Origin: an uncultured Clostridium sp.
GTDB taxonomy: Bacteria > Bacillota > Clostridia > TANB77 > CAG-508
Assembly (NCBI GenBank): GCA_947428535.1
Contig: CANEMG010000024.1
Coordinates: 1-9,003, forward strand
Direction: 5' to 3'
Length of the DNA: 9,003 nucleotides
Position numbers and translations under genes: made by a program. Shown here one piece after another: positions 5,767-9,003 of this stretch; the stretch's first letter is position 1; each line of letters opens with the position of its first letter. The notes below the pieces were generated by a model. That model was not told the DNA's origin. It searched no databases and saw nothing but the letters and a program-made list of their open reading frames with translations.

Positions 5767-6000
5767 TTATAATAGCCTTTTAGCTATTTTTTTTACTTGT
5801 TTCACAGCTTCTTTTTCATCTAAATTTATCATCTTTCTGTTTTGCATTATTATATTTCCATCTATCATTACATTTTCTACATCTGCCCCATTAGCTGAAT
5901 AAACTATATTTGAACACACATCATTTTCTGGACATAGATGAAGTTTATCATTTTTTATAAAAATCATATCAGCTCGTTTACCGAACTTCAATAGTTCCAA
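5767..6000 (-). pseudogene. C-terminal remnant of the amidohydrolase, displaced by a frameshift
   Basis: From codon 7 this frame reads GKRADMIFIKNDKLHLCPEN, the usual C-terminal continuation of SAH/MTA deaminases, where the metal-dependent barrel returns to the small beta-sandwich domain. It is out of frame with the upstream gene by one base: the expected Glu-Val-Gly-Lys junction is interrupted by one extra base (C on the minus strand, at 5983). The apparent TTG start at 6000 lies inside the upstream gene and has no Shine-Dalgarno, so independent translation is unlikely. With the base removed, 355 + 71 residues give a 426-residue protein of normal family length. It could be a true mutation, a sequencing or assembly error, or recoding. 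Confidence 0.75.
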
Positions 6001-7048
6001 TTTCTTTTTCCATTCCTAAAACTTTAGCACCTTCTATTGTTGCCATTTTTAAAATATCATAAGCCGAAATTGAAGATGGCTCCATTGTATTTATTTTTTG
6101 TAGATATGCTGCTGTTTTCATCTCTTCAAACATATCCATTGTACTTGTAGTTCCTATTCCATCTGTTCCAAGCCCAATATTTATTCCATTTTTTCTTAAT
6201 TTCACTACATCACATATTCCAGAAGATAATTTACAATTGCTTATAGGGTTATGTGATATTCCTCCTTTTATATTTTTAAGTATTTCTATATCTGTATCTG
6301 ATACATAGATTCCATGAGCTAAAACTACTGGTATATCAAAAACACTTAAATCTTTCAAATATTCTGTACTTCTTTTATTATATTTTGATTTTACCTTCGA
6401 TTCTTCCTCACTAGTTTCAGCTAAATGCATATGTAATCCTGTATTTAACTCTTTAGCTAAATTAACACATAATTCCATAGTATCTGGGTTACAAGTATGT
6501 GGTGCATCTGCTGAAACATATATTTTTATTTTGCTATTTTTATCATTATTATATATTTTAGCATACTCTCTAGTTTTTTCAACCTTGTCTTTTATTGAAT
6601 CATCTTTTATGCACCAACCAACAACAGCTCTTAATCCGGTATCTTTTATTGCTTCTACTGTTTTATTCATTCCAAAATACATATCATTACAAGTAGTTGT
6701 TCCTGATTTTATCATTTCTAAACAAGATAAATATGAATTCCAATAAATATCTTCTGGTTCTAGTTTATCTTCTACTGGAAATATTGCATCTTCAAGCCAA
6801 TCTATTAATTTTTTGTCTGCTTTATATCCTCTAAAAATACTCATTGCCAAATGTGTATGTGTATTTACTAATCCTGGCATTACTAACATATTTTTAGCAT
6901 TTATTTTTTCATCTATTTCAATATTTGTATCTATATCTTTATCAATTTTTTCAATAATATTGTCTTCTATTAGTATATCTTTTTTCTCTATATTAGCTAC
7001 GTCCCCTACCATATCTAATACATAAGCATTTGTTATAAGTTTTTTCAT
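5978..7048 (-). CDS. mtaD: S-adenosylhomocysteine/5'-methylthioadenosine deaminase-type amidohydrolase, truncated by frameshift
   Basis: This 356-residue reading frame carries most of a cytoplasmic metal-dependent amidohydrolase that deaminates SAH, methylthioadenosine or adenosine. Metal and catalytic residues are intact: THTH with His64 and His66, LHMHLAET with His206/His208 and Glu211, LAHG with His245, and GTDG with Asp296. The family lead NAYVLDM and the PGLVNTHTHLAMSIFRG block are typical. Substrate choice among related nucleosides cannot be decided here. It ends GTIEVR then stop, where relatives continue EVGK; the missing 71 residues lie in another frame (5767-6000). The barrel is nearly complete but the C-terminal part is lost unless the frame is restored. 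ATG has a GAAGGGA site. It starts 71 nt after ricT. Confidence 0.85.
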   Translation of the reverse strand: MKKLITNAYVLDMVGDVANIEKKDILIEDNIIEKIDKDIDTNIEIDEKINAKNMLVMPGLVNTHTHLAMSIFRGYKADKKLIDWLEDAIFPVEDKLEPEDIYWNSYLSCLEMIKSGTTTCNDMYFGMNKTVEAIKDTGLRAVVGWCIKDDSIKDKVEKTREYAKIYNNDKNSKIKIYVSADAPHTCNPDTMELCVNLAKELNTGLHMHLAETSEEESKVKSKYNKRSTEYLKDLSVFDIPVVLAHGIYVSDTDIEILKNIKGGISHNPISNCKLSSGICDVVKLRKNGINIGLGTDGIGTTSTMDMFEEMKTAAYLQKINTMEPSSISAYDILKMATIEGAKVLGMEKEIGTIEVR

Positions 7049-7119
7049 TTATGTTTCCCTTCAAGTTATTATGGTTTTTCTTTTGTTTAATTAATATTTT
7101 ATTATATGTTTAACTATTT

Positions 7120-8046
7120 TTAAATATCGTCTTGAGATATATTTTTCTTATCATCATTCTCTAATTTTTCAAGTTTTTGTAATTCTTTTAAATCATCTTC
7201 ATTTTCAACATCTAATTTGTCATCTTCTACAACTGCATCTTTTATAACTACAACATCCTTAGCTTCATGTTTTTTAAAATAATATTCATCTCCATCTTGA
7301 TATTTTACTCTTATAACTTCTTTAAGGGTTTCAACAGAAGATACTTCACCTGTTCCCTCAGATGTTTTCACTATTGCTCCTATTTTAGGAAGCCTACTTA
7401 ATTTTTCTTCATAAACATCTTGCTCATATTTTAGACAGCACATTAGTCTTCCACAATTTCCAGAAATTTTAGAAGGATTTAATGATATATTTTGTTCTTT
7501 TGCCATTTTTATTGATACTGTTTCAAAATTTCCTAAAAAAGAACAACAGCATAGCTCTCTTCCACAAATTCCGTTTCCTCCACATCTTTTTACTTCATCT
7601 CTTACTCCAATTTGACGAAGTTCTATTCTTGTTCTAAAAACTGCTGCTAAATCTTTAACTAACTCTCTGAAGTCGATTCTTTTATCTGCTGTAAAATAAA
7701 ATATAACTTTAGTTCCATCATATTTATATTCTACATCAATAAGCTTCATTGGCAATCCATGTTTTTCTATCTTTTCTAAACATATTCTAAATGCATCTTT
7801 TTCTTTTGCCTTATTTTGCAAACGCATTTTTTCATCTTTCTCTGTTACTATTCTTATAACTTTTTTTAATGGTTCTGTAACCTCGTTATCTTCTACTTCT
7901 TTATCTACTATTACTACTTCACCATACTCTTCTCCCATAGCTGTATCAACAATAACTTTCATTCCTTTTTCTAATTGTAAATTTCCTTGATCAAAATAAT
8001 ATGTTTTTCCAGGTCTTTTGAATCTAACTCCTGTTACCTTTTTCAT
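7120..8046 (-). CDS. ricT: PSP1-domain protein RicT (YaaT)
   Basis: The 308-residue cytoplasmic protein belongs to the PSP1/YaaT family. In B. subtilis RicT forms a complex with RicA and RicF that carries iron-sulfur clusters and works with RNase Y in mRNA processing, affecting sporulation, competence and biofilm. Visible are the N-terminal VTGVRFKRPGKTYYFD block and the conserved cysteine-rich core: Cys155, Cys161, Cys166-168, Cys198 and Cys203-204 (GRELCCCSFLG and GNCGRLMCCLKYE). The C-terminal 40 residues are acidic and lysine-rich, likely disordered. The ATG lies inside the holB 3' end (23-nt overlap), with GGGAGG just upstream, so translation is probably coupled. No ricA or ricF gene is in the window. 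Confidence 0.95.
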   Translation of the reverse strand: MKKVTGVRFKRPGKTYYFDQGNLQLEKGMKVIVDTAMGEEYGEVVIVDKEVEDNEVTEPLKKVIRIVTEKDEKMRLQNKAKEKDAFRICLEKIEKHGLPMKLIDVEYKYDGTKVIFYFTADKRIDFRELVKDLAAVFRTRIELRQIGVRDEVKRCGGNGICGRELCCCSFLGNFETVSIKMAKEQNISLNPSKISGNCGRLMCCLKYEQDVYEEKLSRLPKIGAIVKTSEGTGEVSSVETLKEVIRVKYQDGDEYYFKKHEAKDVVVIKDAVVEDDKLDVENEDDLKELQKLEKLENDDKKNISQDDI

Positions 8047-8935
8047 TTATTTCCTCCCATATTTCCAAAAGCAAATTATCAATACTCATATCGAAATTGC
8101 TATTACTTTTAAGTCTCATTGCACATTTATTAACATATTTTATACAATTTATATATTTTTCATTCTCATTGATTTTTGAATATAAACATACTGTTATATA
8201 ATCTAATATATCATAAATGTTTTCTTTATCATATATTATTTTTCCATCTAATAGAATTTCTATTAAATCTTTTTGGTTTAAGTTAGATATCAATAAATCT
8301 ATATTCTCATATTTTTCTTTAGAATCTTTTAATTTTATTGCTTTTCCTATGCTTCCTTCAAATGTTTTTAATAAATTTTTAGAAACATCACCATACTCTA
8401 AAACATCTTTTATATATTTAAGTAATTTATGTTCTTCTATTGGCTTAAATTTCACACTCATACATCTTGATTTTATTGTATTTAGTATTAAATTTTCATT
8501 TGAAGATATAAGGATTATTACTGCAAATTCTGGTGGTTCTTCTAAAGTTTTTAACAAACAATTTTGTGCTTCTTTTGTCATTTTTTCACAATCATTTATT
8601 ATATACACTTTTTTATTTGATACAATTGGTTTTTCTATTACTTTTTCTGTTAATTCTCTTATTGTATCGACTTTTATAGTCTCTCCTTCTTCATTTATAC
8701 AATGAAAATCTGGATGATTTTTTCCATTAAAACATGTACATGATTTACATGTACATATCTCATCTTTTGTATTTTCTAAACATAATATATCTTTAGCAAA
8801 TTCCTTAGCTATAAGCAATTTACCAATTCCACTTGTTCCTAAAAACAAATAGCTGTGTAAAATATTTTTTTGTTTTATACTTTTTATTAGATAATCTTTT
8901 ACTTCATCATTACCTATAATATTTCTAAAATCCAA
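8024..8935 (-). CDS. holB: DNA polymerase III subunit delta prime
   Basis: The 303-residue clamp-loader subunit belongs to the replisome's AAA+ pentamer that opens the sliding clamp. Domain I has a P-loop-like GTSGIGK (33-39) followed by Leu rather than Ser/Thr, a zinc module with Cys52, Cys61, Cys63 and Cys66 (plus Cys68), the degenerate Walker B region VYIINDCEKM (110-119), LEEPP (131-135) and the SRC arginine-finger motif (156-158). The C-terminal collar domain is divergent, as usual. The short length separates it from the gamma/tau subunit. The zinc spacing C-x8-C-x1-C-x2-C is slightly shorter than the familiar C-x8-C-x2-C-x2-C. The start is TTG: TAA lies in frame just upstream and AGGAG sits 8 nt before. 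holB-ricT order is conserved in Firmicutes. Confidence 0.95.
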   Translation of the reverse strand: MDFRNIIGNDEVKDYLIKSIKQKNILHSYLFLGTSGIGKLLIAKEFAKDILCLENTKDEICTCKSCTCFNGKNHPDFHCINEEGETIKVDTIRELTEKVIEKPIVSNKKVYIINDCEKMTKEAQNCLLKTLEEPPEFAVIILISSNENLILNTIKSRCMSVKFKPIEEHKLLKYIKDVLEYGDVSKNLLKTFEGSIGKAIKLKDSKEKYENIDLLISNLNQKDLIEILLDGKIIYDKENIYDILDYITVCLYSKINENEKYINCIKYVNKCAMRLKSNSNFDMSIDNLLLEIWEEINEKGNRS

Positions 8936-8946
8936 TTATTTTACTC

Positions 8947-9003
8947 CTACTCTATCCCGCCAAATTCACTAAATGGCCAAAATCTAAAACATACTACTCC
9001 TTC
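8947..9003 (-). CDS. C-terminal end of an unidentified gene (partial)
   Basis: On the minus strand only one frame is open from the window edge: 18 codons ending ...FWPFSEFGGIE and then TAG (8949-8947). The stop overlaps the AGGAG that serves holB, a typical operon junction, which supports it being the end of a real upstream gene. In related genomes tmk, darA (yaaQ) or yaaR often precede holB, but these residues do not let me identify it. It is only 57 bases, so chance openness is possible. Confidence 0.4.
   Translation of the reverse strand, partial: EGVVCFRFWPFSEFGGIE

Noticed and set aside
7049..7119. Possible promoter between ricT and the deaminase (TATAAT-like box on the minus strand)
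   Set aside because: No acceptable -35 lies at 16-18 nt; the AT-rich spacer alone explains the match.
8217..8705. 162-codon plus-strand ORF
   Set aside because: It is fully antisense to holB, whose motifs are intact. The Phe/Ser/Ile-rich product is typical of a reverse-complement shadow, and no ribosome site precedes it.

Overview
The window is strongly AT-rich, with A or T at most third codon positions. Every supported gene lies on the minus strand. Gene content (2[4Fe-4S] clostridial ferredoxin, ricT/yaaT after holB, a PASTA-containing class B PBP, dapF) and AGGAGG-type ribosome binding sites point to a low-GC Gram-positive anaerobe, most likely in the Clostridia. This is an inference from content and style; I cannot name a species.

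Reading in the direction of transcription (right to left): (1) the last codons of an unidentified gene at the right edge; (2) holB (clamp-loader delta prime, TTG start) overlapping ricT; (3) an S-adenosylhomocysteine/methylthioadenosine deaminase-type amidohydrolase, broken by a one-base frameshift near its C-terminus; (4) a 58-residue ferredoxin followed by a strong intrinsic terminator; (5) a gene-free stretch of about 390 bp (5143-5535) with several palindromes and a good sigma-A promoter; (6) a small XRE-family regulator driven by that promoter, ending at a perfect 15-bp hairpin; (7) a compact cluster of an HD-domain hydrolase, a membrane-anchored J-like protein lacking the HPD motif, a class B penicillin-binding protein with two PASTA domains, and dapF; (8) a terminator-like hairpin at the left edge.

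Functionally, dapF makes meso-diaminopimelate for peptidoglycan and lysine, and the PBP cross-links peptidoglycan, so the left cluster has an envelope theme. The HD and J-like proteins travel with it without a known role. The right part is replication and housekeeping (holB, ricT), nucleoside salvage and electron transfer.

Most genes are ordinary. The most interesting signals are in non-coding or start-site sequence: a 9-bp hairpin covering the dapF start codon, a Shine-Dalgarno sequence about 28 nt from the HD gene start with a palindrome between them, a palindrome just downstream of the XRE promoter, several GCAAAGC-tipped hairpins in the 5170-5500 gap, and the frameshift in the deaminase at a GTT-CGG-TAA context. 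I did not find a convincing new multi-gene system.
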